Below, one piece after another: positions 1-7,865 of a stretch of DNA of 64,000 nucleotides. A program made the translations under genes and the position numbers. Numbering within the stretch: the first letter of the stretch is position 1; each line of letters opens with the position of its first letter. The stretch is from Rhizobium sp. WSM4643 (GTDB lineage Bacteria > Pseudomonadota > Alphaproteobacteria > Rhizobiales > Rhizobiaceae), in assembly GCF_025152745.1 (NCBI RefSeq), contig NZ_CP104040.1, positions 3,902,501 to 3,966,500 of the forward strand, read 5' to 3'. Below the pieces are notes generated by a model. It made no database searches. It was not told the origin of the DNA and saw nothing but the letters and a program-made list of their open reading frames with translations.

Positions 1-110
1 TCTGCCGCGAGCGACCAACCTTCGTGCAGGAAGATCAGCGACAGCAGGAGCCTGCCGAGGAAAAGAATGAGATCGGCCAGTCCGGGCCGGCTTGAGGCGC
101 TTTCCATCAT
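1..110 (-). CDS. DoxX-family membrane protein, 5' part only
   Basis: The gene starts at the ATG at 110, behind a GGAGGGT ribosome binding site, and runs off the left edge after about 36 codons. The visible N terminus has a short polar lead and then a hydrophobic stretch containing LILFLGRLLLSLIFLHEGW, which resembles the first membrane segment of DoxX/SURF4-type proteins. It is the third gene of a leftward set (hydrolase, TPR protein, this), so it probably shares the ECF promoter near 1.7 kb. With only the first segment visible the family call is tentative. Confidence 0.6.
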   Translation of the reverse strand, partial: MMESASSRPGLADLILFLGRLLLSLIFLHEGWSLAA

Positions 111-123
111 ACCCTCCAGTTAG

Positions 124-152
124 AAGAGCAGGCGGCTCTCCCGCCTGCTCTT
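124..152 (-). other. Perfect 12-bp hairpin between the TPR gene and the DoxX gene
   Basis: AAGAGCAGGCGG (124-135) pairs exactly with CCGCCTGCTCTT (141-152) around a 5-base loop. No convincing T-run follows on the leftward transcript, so it looks more like an attenuator or an mRNA-stability hairpin than a full terminator. Confidence 0.6.
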
Positions 153-167
153 GCGTTCATATGCTCG

Positions 168-632
168 TCAATTGCCGTCCTTGGCCGCGATGACCTTTTG
201 CAGATCTTCGAGTTCCTCGCAGCCGCTTGGACAAAGTTGCTTCAGCGATGACACCTGCTCCTCCGCCTTCGCCATATCGCCCGTCTCGACATAGAGTTCG
301 CCGAGATATTCACGCGCTGCCCTGTGATCTGGCTGCAGCTCCAGCGCCTTGGTGTAGTAGGTCAGCGACGTTCTGTAGTCGCCGGTCTTGCGCAGCGTAT
401 ATCCCATCAGATTATAGACATCCGCCTGCTGGTTGTCTTCGGCAAGACCGCGAAGCTCTGCCAACGCACCAGCATAGTCCTTGGCATCGATCTTGGCGCG
501 CGCCGAGGTCAGGTCGGGAGCGTCTGCCGATTGCATGTTGTCGACGGCAAAGGCGGGAAACGCCGTCACCGCGGAGAAGCCTGCGGATATAGCGCAAAGC
601 CAGATGTATCCGAGAATTGCATATTTCGTCAT
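168..632 (-). CDS. Exported tetratricopeptide-repeat protein
   Basis: A 154-residue protein. The start at 632 is chosen because AAAGGAG lies just upstream and it leaves a clean Sec signal peptide (about residues 1-29, ending AFPAFA). Two TPR units are visible in the middle (around YNLMGYTLRKTGDYRTSL and YYTKALELQPDH), followed by a third partial repeat. The C terminus has a close cysteine pair (CPSGC). TPR folds mediate protein-protein contacts, so it is probably a periplasmic partner of the hydrolase encoded upstream. The two genes are 20 bases apart in the same direction. Its exact role is not known. Confidence 0.8.
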   Translation of the reverse strand: MTKYAILGYIWLCAISAGFSAVTAFPAFAVDNMQSADAPDLTSARAKIDAKDYAGALAELRGLAEDNQQADVYNLMGYTLRKTGDYRTSLTYYTKALELQPDHRAAREYLGELYVETGDMAKAEEQVSSLKQLCPSGCEELEDLQKVIAAKDGN

Positions 633-652
633 GGTGATCTCCTTTCGGCCTT

Positions 653-1627
653 TCAGGCCTGGATTGTCGGCGTGAAGCCATAGGCGCTTCCGTCCTTGAC
701 AAAGGTGCCGGAGCCAGGGAATGGAAAATGTGAGCCGCAAATCGCGATATTGTCGGCAATGATGCGGTCGATAAGACGGCGGCGCGTGTCGATGGCCGTC
801 GGCCCATCCTGGTCGTAGCTGCCTTGCCATTCAGGATGGGGTGCGAGCAGCGCCGGCACATACATGATATCGGCCGAGACGAGCAGCTGCTTGCTGCCGG
901 AGGCGACAAGATAGGTCGAATGGCCGGGCGTGTGGCCGGGCGCGGCGACAAGCTGCACGCCGGGTGCGACTTCGGTACCATCGGCGACGAGCTTCCAGTT
1001 CTTCCATTTCGGAAAGACCCCAGCGATGCGCTTGCCTGCCGGTTTGCGGCCTTCGGCGAGCTTTTCGACGCGGCCGGGCGCGGTCCACCAATTGTATTCG
1101 TCGGCATTGACGATGAGCTCGGCATTCGGGAAGATGGGATTGTTGGTGCCCTTTTCCATCAGTCCCCAGACATGGTCGGGATGGAAATGCGAGATCATGA
1201 TCGTATCGATCTTCTTGTAGTCGATCCCCGCCGCCGCCATGTTCGCCGGCAGATGGGTGGCATTTTCCTGCCACTGGCCGACGCCCGAGCCGGCATCCAT
1301 CATGATCAGGCGGTTACCGAGCTTCAGGACCACGACGGTCAGCGGGATCGGCATGAACTCGGTGGTAAGCCCGGCCTTCGATAGCGCCTCCTTGGTATCC
1401 TCGATCGAGGCATTCTTGATGAAGGCCGGGTCATGCGGCTTTCTCCAGATGCCGTCGTAGATTGCCGTAGCCTCGATATCGCCGACCTTGTATTTATAGA
1501 AGCCGACCGCCGGCTCCAGTGGTGTTGCAGCAAATGCCGGCATGACGAATTCAAGCTTCGACGACAGCCCGAATGCAGCAGCCGCAGCAGCCGACCCCAG
1601 GACGGCGCGACGTGACATGGTAAACAT
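653..1627 (-). CDS. Tat-exported metallo-beta-lactamase-fold hydrolase
   Basis: A 324-residue protein. The N terminus carries a twin-arginine-like signal (SRRAVLG at residues 5-11, then an alanine-rich hydrophobic stretch, probable cleavage after AFA near 33). The zinc motif HFHPDH is at 147-152, with further likely metal ligands in GHTPGH (231-236) and SADIM (D253). The overall layout resembles methyl parathion hydrolase-like and lactonase-like MBL enzymes; the substrate cannot be told from sequence. AGAGGAGG precedes the start at 1627. It heads the leftward set with the TPR and DoxX genes, downstream of an ECF-type promoter at 1702-1728. A periplasmic stress-response hydrolase is the natural inference. 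Confidence 0.85.
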   Translation of the reverse strand: MFTMSRRAVLGSAAAAAAFGLSSKLEFVMPAFAATPLEPAVGFYKYKVGDIEATAIYDGIWRKPHDPAFIKNASIEDTKEALSKAGLTTEFMPIPLTVVVLKLGNRLIMMDAGSGVGQWQENATHLPANMAAAGIDYKKIDTIMISHFHPDHVWGLMEKGTNNPIFPNAELIVNADEYNWWTAPGRVEKLAEGRKPAGKRIAGVFPKWKNWKLVADGTEVAPGVQLVAAPGHTPGHSTYLVASGSKQLLVSADIMYVPALLAPHPEWQGSYDQDGPTAIDTRRRLIDRIIADNIAICGSHFPFPGSGTFVKDGSAYGFTPTIQA

Positions 1628-1701
1628 GATATGCCTCCTCTTGTTGATGGCATTTCTGGTGGCGAAGACGGCTATTGCTCAGATGTCCTCGCTGACAAAC
1701 T

Positions 1702-1728
1702 AGATCGCCGGCGGGGAACGGTTATTCC
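1702..1728 (-). promoter_or_regulatory. Putative ECF sigma promoter for the hydrolase-TPR-DoxX operon
   Basis: On the minus strand GGAATAAC (1728-1721) is followed after exactly 15 bases by ATCT (1705-1702). This matches, with one change in each box, the GGAATAAA-N15-GTCT arrangement found 100 bases away on the other strand in front of the sigma gene. It lies about 75 bases upstream of the hydrolase start. Confidence 0.6.
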
Positions 1729-1828
1729 CGATCTTGGGCGTTATTTCTTCAAGCGGTTGAAAAACAAGCGTGATTTCTATCGCGTGCGACCAGCATCCCG
1801 CTGCATGCGGAAAAATCGGCGCCGGCGT

Positions 1829-1855
1829 GGAATAAAACCGCGTGCCGATCGGTCT
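1829..1855 (+). promoter_or_regulatory. Putative ECF sigma promoter for the sigma/anti-sigma operon
   Basis: GGAATAAA (1829-1836) is followed after 15 bases by GTCT (1852-1855), the -35/-10 layout I associate with ECF26-type rhizobial sigma factors (RpoE1/RpoE4-like). It would allow autoregulation of the sigma gene. The mirrored copy on the minus strand supports it. Confidence 0.65.
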
Positions 1856-2067
1856 AGACGGCAAGGGACCGCATTGCATGCCTGCCGGTCTCACGCCTAA
1901 ATTCTGCTGCTGTTGAGGCAGGGAGGATGATGACAAACGCTCAGATCACCTATCCCGTCGGATCGACCGATTGGACGCTGCTGTTGGCCCGGCACGCGTC
2001 AGGGACCCGCATTCGGCCATCACCGCTAGCGGTGTTTCTCGGCGGCGTGGGCCGACTATTGGACCTC

Positions 2068-2682
2068 ATGGTCTCGGAAAAATCGAGCAGCGATCCGATC
2101 GCTTCGATGGCGGATGCGACCATGCAGCGCGAGTTCATGCAGCGCTTTCAGGACATGATCGTTCCGCATCTTGACGCGGCCTATAATTTTGCCCGCTTCC
2201 TCAGCCGCGACGCAGATGCCGCACAGGATATTGTTCAGGAAGCGTTCCTGCGCGCCTACCGCAATTTCGAAACCTATCGTGGCGGCGATCCGCGCGCCTG
2301 GCTCTTTGCCATTGTGAGGAACTGCTGCCACGTCTGGCGCCAGCAGGATCGCCGCAAAGCGCGGTTCGAGCAGCCTATGGGCAATGACGGTTACGCTGAC
2401 CCTGATGAAGGTGGTGAGTACCAGATCGCCTCCGAGGAGGATTCGCCGGAGACAGAAACGATCCGGCGAAGCGAGCAGCAGCGCGTGCGCGCCGTTATCA
2501 GCCGGCTGCCGGAGGCGATGCGGGAAATTCTTGTCTTGCGCGAGCTTGAGGATCTCTCCTACCGGCAGATCGCCGAGATCATCGATGCGCCGATTGGCAC
2601 TGTCATGTCGCGGCTTGCCAGGGCGCGGCGTGACTTTGGCGAAGCCTGGGATGCATGCAACAAGAGCGAGACCGCGGGATGA
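2068..2682 (+). CDS. ECF-type RNA polymerase sigma factor
   Basis: Region 2 is clear (DADAAQDIVQEAFLRAYRNF, then DPRAWLFAIVRN) and region 4 lies at the C terminus (LPEAMREILVLRELEDLSYR, then a helix-turn-helix with IGTVMSRLARAR). The start is uncertain. The frame is open back to ATGs at 1927/1930, but there the GGGAGG sits too close to the start codon, and the extra 47 residues are unlike the family. The ATG at 2068 gives 204 residues; 2104 is another option. The stop overlaps the anti-sigma start (ATGA). Divergent from the exported hydrolase operon and probably autoregulated from 1829-1855. Likely role: response to an envelope or oxidative stress sensed through the anti-sigma factor. Confidence 0.88.
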   Translation: MVSEKSSSDPIASMADATMQREFMQRFQDMIVPHLDAAYNFARFLSRDADAAQDIVQEAFLRAYRNFETYRGGDPRAWLFAIVRNCCHVWRQQDRRKARFEQPMGNDGYADPDEGGEYQIASEEDSPETETIRRSEQQRVRAVISRLPEAMREILVLRELEDLSYRQIAEIIDAPIGTVMSRLARARRDFGEAWDACNKSETAG

Positions 2683-3479
2683 GTGAAGCCCAACGGAAAG
2701 GCTGCCCGGAATGGCGCGTCATGCTGCACGGCTTTGTCGATGGCGAACTGGATTCCGCCCATGCAGTGCAGTTCGAGGATCATCTTGCCAGCTGCGCGCA
2801 TTGCAGGGCGGAGATGGAAAGGGTCCGTGCCGTGAGAGAGATCATCGATCAGGATGGCGTCAAGTGGCGTCCGCCGGAGGCACTGCGATCGCAGGTCCTG
2901 TCGATGCTGTCATTCGAACAGGCAGCGGCGGCGTCCAGCCTGCCCCCGCCGCGCCAGGCGCCTGTCTGGCACCGCGCGTTGGATTTCATTCGGAAATGGA
3001 GCTTCGTGCCTTCGCTTGCGGTCCTGGCGGCAGGCACCATCCTATTTGTCAACGCGCCGTCGCAGACTGTGCTTTTGCAGGACCAGATCATGGCAAGCCA
3101 TGTCAGGTCGATGATGGCCGATCATCTGACCGATGTGCTGACCTCGGATCAGCATACAGTAAAACCTTGGTTCAACGGCAAGGTCGATTTTTCGCCGCCG
3201 GTCAGCGATCTCGCCAAGGATGGCTTTCCGCTGGTCGGCGGACGTGTCGACTATATCGGTGATCGCGCCGTTGCGGCCCTCGTCTACCGGCGCCATGGCC
3301 ACGTCATCAACCTGTTCATCTGGCCGACAGCATCGGCCGCGCAGACGACGACGGTGCATGACGGCTACAACATGACGCAATGGTCGGATGGCGGGCTCGT
3401 GTTCTGGGCGATTTCGGATGTCGCCGCGGGCGACCTGGCCGAGTTCGAGTCCGTCTTCAGGGCGGCGGCGAGAGCATGA
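2679..3479 (+). CDS. Anti-sigma factor with zinc-binding ZAS domain and one membrane segment
   Basis: A 266-residue protein whose ATG overlaps the sigma gene's TGA, indicating translational coupling. The N-terminal domain has the H-x3-C-x2-C motif of zinc-containing anti-sigma factors (H35, C39, C42), which would hold the sigma factor in the cytoplasm. A hydrophobic helix around residues 108-126 (WSFVPSLAVLAAGTILFV) anchors it, leaving about 140 residues outside as a probable sensor. The last codons and the stop lie inside a dispersed palindromic repeat (3472-3520), so the repeat supplies the stop codon. Confidence 0.85.
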   Translation: MSEAQRKGCPEWRVMLHGFVDGELDSAHAVQFEDHLASCAHCRAEMERVRAVREIIDQDGVKWRPPEALRSQVLSMLSFEQAAAASSLPPPRQAPVWHRALDFIRKWSFVPSLAVLAAGTILFVNAPSQTVLLQDQIMASHVRSMMADHLTDVLTSDQHTVKPWFNGKVDFSPPVSDLAKDGFPLVGGRVDYIGDRAVAALVYRRHGHVINLFIWPTASAAQTTTVHDGYNMTQWSDGGLVFWAISDVAAGDLAEFESVFRAAARA

Positions 3480-3520
3480 TGCCTAAAAGTGTGAGCGGTT
3501 TTCGGATGACATCACGCTCC
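3472..3520. repeat. Dispersed short palindromic repeat, copy A
   Basis: An imperfect palindrome of the form GCATGATGCC..AAAGTGTGAGCGGTTTTCGG..GACATCA. Related copies lie near 7763, 23244, 31139, 38703, 45810 and 60631, all between genes or at gene ends. This copy contains the stop codon of the anti-sigma gene. Confidence 0.7.
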
Positions 3521-3533
3521 ACTTTTTAATGAT

Positions 3534-4220
3534 CTAAAGCAGGCTCGCCCCGACATTGATCGCAAGCGCCAGGATCGTCGTATTGAACAGGAACGACAGC
3601 ACCGCATGCAGCAGCGCCAGCTTGCGCATGCTGGTCGAACTGACCGCGACATCGGCCGTCTGAGCGGCAACGCCGATGGTGAAGGAGAAATAGAGGAAAT
3701 CCCAGTAGCCGGGCTCCTCGATTCCGTCAGGAAACTTGAGCCCGCCTTCTTCGTCCGAAACACCATAGAAATAGTGGGCATAATGAATGGTGAAAAGCGT
3801 GTGCAGGAAGACCCAGGAGATGAGGATCGTCAGCACCGCGACACCTGCCCGTGCCAGCGCGACATTTGGTGCCGCCTCCTTGATCGAATGAAGTTCGAGA
3901 CCGATGCCGGCGATGCTGGCAAGTGCCGCACCGATCGAAAGAGCCAAGAGCACGGTGTCGGAGAAATCGAGATCCGCGGAGCGTTTCCGGATGCTTTCCA
4001 CCGTCGCCCGCAACATCTTGCGCCAGCTGAGCGCGACAAAAACGCCGGCGCTGACATTCCAGCCGAACAGGATGTTGCCGGCGCTGACTTCGCGCGAGGT
4101 CACAGCCAAGAAGACCACCAGTCCGGCAAGGGCGGCGATGATGAAGCTCGCGTGCTTATAGGCAAATGCCATCAGCGAATATGCTCGTCCCTCATCCGCC
4201 ATATCAGTCTCCGACAGCAT
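3534..4220 (-). CDS. DUF1345 family membrane protein
   Basis: A 228-residue protein with about five hydrophobic segments. It has the typical DUF1345 features: an HYAHYFY stretch after the fourth segment, a GGLKFPDG-like loop, then DFLYFSFTIGVAAQTADV and a C-terminal LSFLFNTTILALAINV helix. The function of the family is not established. The start at 4220 has AAGGG upstream; a second ATG six codons in is possible. It is convergent with the anti-sigma gene, separated by a palindromic repeat, and follows transaldolase in the same direction beyond a terminator, so it is probably transcribed separately. Confidence 0.8.
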   Translation of the reverse strand: MLSETDMADEGRAYSLMAFAYKHASFIIAALAGLVVFLAVTSREVSAGNILFGWNVSAGVFVALSWRKMLRATVESIRKRSADLDFSDTVLLALSIGAALASIAGIGLELHSIKEAAPNVALARAGVAVLTILISWVFLHTLFTIHYAHYFYGVSDEEGGLKFPDGIEEPGYWDFLYFSFTIGVAAQTADVAVSSTSMRKLALLHAVLSFLFNTTILALAINVGASLL

Positions 4221-4240
4221 ATGCCCTTGATAACAGCACG

Positions 4241-4275
4241 AAAAAGGCGCGCCTGCCAGCCGGCAGCCGCGCCTT
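4241..4275 (-). terminator. Rho-independent terminator of the transaldolase gene
   Basis: AAGGCGCG (4244-4251) pairs with CGCGCCTT (4268-4275), with a further inner CTGCC/GGCAG stem. On the minus strand the stem is followed by five T residues, just downstream of the transaldolase stop. Confidence 0.8.
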
Positions 4276-4295
4276 CGATTGCATGCCGTGCCTTA

Positions 4296-5261
4296 TCAGG
4301 CGGCGGCCAGCTGCAGTTCCTTCTGCACCATGGTGCGCAACGTTCCCAGATCCTTGGCGAAGGCGCGGATGCCTTCGGCGAGTTTTTCCGTCGCCATCGC
4401 GTCTTCGTTCACCATCCAGCGGAAGGTCCTCTCGTCGACGGAGACCTTCGGATCCGGCATGCGGCTCTCCGGCGAGAGCTTGCGCTCGAGCTTGCCTTCA
4501 TCCTTGGCGAGCTCGTCGAGCAGGTTCGGGCTGATGGTCAGGCGGTCGCAGCCGGCAAGGGCTTCGATTTCGCCGGCGCTGCGGAAGGAGGCGCCCATCA
4601 CGATCGTCTTGATGTCGTTAGTCTTGTAATAGTTGTAGATTTCACGGACGGAGATGACGCCCGGATCTTCCTCGGGGGTGAACTCCTTGCCGGTCGACTT
4701 CTTGTACCAGTCGAGGATGCGGCCGACGAAGGGCGAAATCAGGAACACTTTGGCGTCGGCGCAGGCGATCGCCTGGGCCTTGCTGAAGAGAAGCGTCAGG
4801 TTGCAGTCGATGCCTTCCTTCTGCAGCACTTCCGCGGCGCGGATGCCTTCCCAGGTGGAAGCGAGCTTGATGAGGATGCGGTCCTGACCGATGCCGCGAT
4901 CCTTGTAGGCGGCAATGATTGCGCGCGCCTTGGCAAGCGAAGCCTCGGTATCGAAGGACAGGTCGGCATCGACCTCGGTCGAGACGCGGCCCGGGACGAG
5001 CTTCACCAGGGCTGCACCGACGGAGATGGCAAGACGATCGGCGACGGCAGAAGAAACGGCTTTGGGATTGCCGCCCTGCTTCTTGCCCCAGGCGACGGCT
5101 TCCTTGACGGCGTCGGCAAACATCGGCGTGCCGAGAGCCTTGAGCACGATGCTGGGGTTTGTCGTGCAATCCACAGGCTTCAGGCGGGCGACGGCTTCGA
5201 TGTCGCCGGTATCGGCGACCACGGTGGTAATCTCACGGAGTTGGTCAAGCTTGGATGTCAT
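4296..5261 (-). CDS. tal: Transaldolase
   Basis: A 321-residue protein of the TalB type. It transfers a dihydroxyacetone unit between sedoheptulose 7-phosphate and glyceraldehyde 3-phosphate in the non-oxidative pentose phosphate pathway. The Schiff-base lysine is K132 in [12 protein letters not shown]17 lies in ADTGD and TTNPS is at 33-37, matching the numbering of the E. coli enzyme. The start at 5261 is preceded by AAGGA. Monocistronic: a strong terminator follows and a sigma70-like promoter lies about 275 bases upstream, next to the divergent SorC regulator. It would supply pentose phosphate interconversion for the many pentose and polyol genes nearby. Confidence 0.95.
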   Translation of the reverse strand: MTSKLDQLREITTVVADTGDIEAVARLKPVDCTTNPSIVLKALGTPMFADAVKEAVAWGKKQGGNPKAVSSAVADRLAISVGAALVKLVPGRVSTEVDADLSFDTEASLAKARAIIAAYKDRGIGQDRILIKLASTWEGIRAAEVLQKEGIDCNLTLLFSKAQAIACADAKVFLISPFVGRILDWYKKSTGKEFTPEEDPGVISVREIYNYYKTNDIKTIVMGASFRSAGEIEALAGCDRLTISPNLLDELAKDEGKLERKLSPESRMPDPKVSVDERTFRWMVNEDAMATEKLAEGIRAFAKDLGTLRTMVQKELQLAAA

Positions 5262-5536
5262 GGTCAATAATCCTTGTTGAACTTGGGCTGCGACCGGCGC
5301 GCGTTCCGCCGGGCAAGGTGATCTACCGACAGGTAGTTTGCATGCTGCAGGCGAAAAGGCGCGCATCCGTTACGGATGATTCATAAACGTGAAGGACAGT
5401 GGCCCTGTTCCGGCCGCGAACGAACGGCAGCTCAAACGCAAGCGATGCCGCTTGCGGCTGGAGGGCCAGTCGTGACTTTCGGTATGCCCGCACTATGTCC
5501 TCCTCGGACGGACAAGAACGACGTATGTCACCCGGA
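5262..5536 (-). other. Long untranslated leader of the transaldolase gene
   Basis: If the promoter at 5537-5565 is used, the mRNA has a leader of roughly 265 bases. I see no convincing gene here. The last 40 bases contain a CGGTCGCAGCCCA stretch also present upstream of queC, but without the closing stem strand. The remainder holds several short GC-rich stems. Confidence 0.4.
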
Positions 5537-5565
5537 CTATCGCCATTTGCCCTACGAAAAGTCAA
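5537..5565 (-). promoter_or_regulatory. Sigma70-like promoter for transaldolase
   Basis: On the minus strand TTGACT (5565-5560), preceded by C, is followed by a 17-base spacer and CGATAG (5542-5537). This is close to the rhizobial CTTGAC-N17-CTATAT consensus. Confidence 0.55.
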
Positions 5566-5584
5566 GGACATTTGTGCATTTCAA

Positions 5585-5612
5585 TTGACATAAGTGTCAC
5601 ACCCGTCATTAT
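5585..5612 (+). promoter_or_regulatory. Promoter of the SorC regulator with an embedded inverted repeat
   Basis: TTGACA (5585-5590) is followed by 16 bases and CATTAT (5607-5612). The -35 overlaps the inverted repeat TGACA-TAAG-TGTCA (5586-5599), a plausible operator for autoregulation by the downstream SorC protein. Confidence 0.5.
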
Positions 5613-5686
5613 CCCCGGCAACAAGGGCGTCGCTAAGGCCTTTCATCCCATGAGGGATCTAGGGCACGAAATCGTGCGGAGGAGAT

Positions 5687-6667
5687 GTGGTCAAGCTCAA
5701 ACGCGGTACGCACACGGCCTATTCGGAGGCATCCTCGCTGCGGCTAAGGGCGGCATGGCTCTATTACAACGAGGGTCTGACCCAGAAGGATGTCGCCGAA
5801 CAGCTCGGCATCAGCCGCACCACCGTCATCCGCCTGCTCGACGAGGCGATGAAACGCAGCGAAGTCCAGATCTGGATCAACGATTCGATTGGCGACTGCG
5901 TTGAACTTTCGGTGAAGCTGGAGCATGCCTTTGGCCTCGACGAGGCGATCGTCGTCCCTGCGCCGGTCAATGGCGACGTCAATTCACTGGCTAAAAATGT
6001 CGGCCTGGCGCTTGGCCAGTTCCTCTCAGAAGCGATCCCGAACGACTACACCATCGGCGTCGGCTGGGGCCGCACCATGACCGCCTCGCTGTCGAGCTTC
6101 CGGCCGCCGCGCCGCGCCAATTGCAAGGTCGTCTCGCTGCTCGGCGGTATCGTCGCCGTGCATCAGACGAACCCGATCGATTACACATGGCGGCTGGCAA
6201 ACCAGCTCGGTGCCGAATGCTACATGTTCCTGGCGCCGCTTCTCGTCGATTCCATCGAGACCAAGCGCAATCTGATCGAAAAATGCGGGCTGGACACGAT
6301 TTATCGTCTCGCCGAGAACCTCGATCTGGCGATCGTCAGTTGCGGCGATATCGGCCCGCATTCGACCTCGCTGTCGGAAGGCTGGATATCGAAGGCCGAG
6401 TTGCAGGAGTTGATCGATGCCGGCTGCGTCTGCGACACGATGTTCAACTTCCTCGACAAGGACGGCAATTCGGTCGACCATTCGATCAACCGCCGCGTCA
6501 TGTCCGTCGACCTCGACACGCTGAAGGAGGCAAAGCACATCGTGCTTTCCTCCGGCGGCGCCCATCGGGCCGTGGCGATCCGTGCGACGATCAAGCGCAT
6601 CGGCTGCAACACGCTGATCACCGACGAAAGTGCTGCACGAGCGTTGCTGGAATTGGCGGAGACATAA
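5687..6667 (+). CDS. SorC/DeoR-type sugar-binding transcriptional regulator
   Basis: A 326-residue protein starting at GTG 5687 behind GGAGGAG. The N terminus holds a helix-turn-helix (GLTQKDVAEQLGISRTTVIR, about residues 29-48). The rest is the phosphosugar-binding SorC domain, with a glycine-rich GVGWGRTMTASL motif and the C-terminal DGNSVDH...INRRVMSVDL and HIVLSSGGAHRAVAIRA blocks. Such proteins bind a sugar phosphate and control a catabolic operon. No catabolic operon sits next to it except divergent transaldolase, so its target is unclear. A short perfect hairpin (ACGGGTC/GACCCGT, 6703-6718) follows the stop. Confidence 0.88.
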   Translation: MVKLKRGTHTAYSEASSLRLRAAWLYYNEGLTQKDVAEQLGISRTTVIRLLDEAMKRSEVQIWINDSIGDCVELSVKLEHAFGLDEAIVVPAPVNGDVNSLAKNVGLALGQFLSEAIPNDYTIGVGWGRTMTASLSSFRPPRRANCKVVSLLGGIVAVHQTNPIDYTWRLANQLGAECYMFLAPLLVDSIETKRNLIEKCGLDTIYRLAENLDLAIVSCGDIGPHSTSLSEGWISKAELQELIDAGCVCDTMFNFLDKDGNSVDHSINRRVMSVDLDTLKEAKHIVLSSGGAHRAVAIRATIKRIGCNTLITDESAARALLELAET

Positions 6668-6813
6668 CGGCTTGACTCTTCTCACCAGCGGGGATCCGAA
6701 GGACGGGTCGAGACCCGTGGCTCGACCTCGGTCGGTGCCGGCAGGCGACTGGGGGAGCGAGCGGTCGGAGCGATAGGCGGCGAATGACGCACCGCTTCGC
6801 TCCACAAACCCGC

Positions 6814-7686
6814 TCAGGCGTGCGCCGATTCCCAGCCGAGCATCGCCCGTTTGCGGGTGAGGCCCCAATGGTAGCCCGTCAGCGCGCCATTCTTACCGAG
6901 CGCCCGATGGCAAGGCACCACGAAGGAGATCGGGTTTGCCCCGACCGCCGCACCCACGGCGCGCTGCGCCGTCGGCCGGCCGATATCGTTGGCGATATCG
7001 GAATAGGTGACGGCCTTGCCGAACGGGATTTTCAGCAGGCTCTGCCAGACGCGCACCTGAAAATCCGTACCGATCAGCACGACACGCAGCGGCTGGTCGC
7101 AGGACCATTTGCCGGGCTCGAAGATGCGGGCGGCATAGGGAACCGTCGCCTGCAGGTCTTCGACATAACGGGCGTTTGGCCAGCGGCAGGTCATATCCTC
7201 GAGGCAGGCCCGCTCGTCGCCGGAATCGCTGAAGGCAAGGCCGGCAAGGCCGCGATCGGTCACCATGATCAGCGCCACGCCGAAGGGGCAGATGTGGAAG
7301 CCGTAGCGGATGGTGAGACCACCGCCCTTCGCCTTCCATTCGCCGGGCGACATCGCCTCATGCGTGACGAAAAGGTCGTGCAGGCGGCTCGGCCCGGAGA
7401 GGCCGACCTCGATCGAGGTCTCGAGCAGCGGCATGTCTTCCTTGCGCAGCAGTCGCTTGGCGTGGTCGAGCGTCACCGCCTGCAGGAAGCCCTTGGGCGA
7501 TAGCCCAGCCCAGCGGGTGAAGGTCTTCTGCAGCTGGGTCGGCGACTGGTTGAGCCGCGCAGCGATCGTTTCCAGCGAAGGCTGGTCGCGGTAATCCTCG
7601 GTGATGAGTTCGATCACCCGACGGACAATGTCATAATCAGGGCCGTCAGGCGTGATGTCTGTCTGCGGGTTGGCAATCATATTCAT
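6814..7686 (-). CDS. ada: AraC-type regulator fused to O6-alkylguanine-DNA alkyltransferase (Ada-like)
   Basis: A 290-residue protein. An AraC-type helix-turn-helix region occupies about residues 20-115. An alkyltransferase domain fills 125-290, with the active-site PCHR motif (C259) and the recognition block PFGKAVTYSDIA at 221-232. E. coli Ada also has an N-terminal zinc domain that repairs methylphosphotriesters and triggers induction; that domain is absent here. The protein can therefore be expected to repair O6-alkylguanine and bind DNA, but its way of sensing damage must differ. The ATG at 7686 is preceded by AAGGAGA. No partner gene is adjacent. Confidence 0.9.
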   Translation of the reverse strand: MNMIANPQTDITPDGPDYDIVRRVIELITEDYRDQPSLETIAARLNQSPTQLQKTFTRWAGLSPKGFLQAVTLDHAKRLLRKEDMPLLETSIEVGLSGPSRLHDLFVTHEAMSPGEWKAKGGGLTIRYGFHICPFGVALIMVTDRGLAGLAFSDSGDERACLEDMTCRWPNARYVEDLQATVPYAARIFEPGKWSCDQPLRVVLIGTDFQVRVWQSLLKIPFGKAVTYSDIANDIGRPTAQRAVGAAVGANPISFVVPCHRALGKNGALTGYHWGLTRKRAMLGWESAHA

Positions 7687-7762
7687 CGTCTTTCTCCTTG
7701 TAACAAGGAGATAGTCAATAGGGGGTGAGCAAACCACCCGTTTCTTGCGCGGTCGCTGGATA

Positions 7763-7863
7763 GAGCAATGCCAGGAAAAGTGCGAAGCGGTTTTCCGTCC
7801 GGAATTGCCTAAAAACAAAAGTTAGAGCGGTTCTGCGCTTCCGTGAAAAGCTGAACCGCTCTA
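7763..7863. repeat. Two adjacent dispersed palindromic repeats, copy B
   Basis: 7763-7809 is a GCAATGCC..AAAGTGCGAAGCGGTTTTCCGTCC..ATTGC element related to the other copies in the window. 7823-7863 is a second palindrome with perfect 10-bp arms (TAGAGCGGTT/AACCGCTCTA). The pair fills most of the space between the ada-like gene and the stop of the DUF2244 gene. Confidence 0.7.
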
Positions 7864-7865
7864 GC

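Noticed and set aside
1631..1900. 89-codon plus-strand frame between the hydrolase and sigma genes
   Set aside because: Covers both ECF promoters, is rich in arginine and has no ribosome binding site.
3606..5270. Open frame of about 550 codons on the plus strand across the DUF1345 and transaldolase genes
   Set aside because: It is antisense to two clear genes, has no recognisable domain and its composition is that of a GC-rich shadow frame.
5323..5571. 82-codon frame in the transaldolase leader
   Set aside because: No ribosome binding site or recognisable domain; it runs over the putative promoter.
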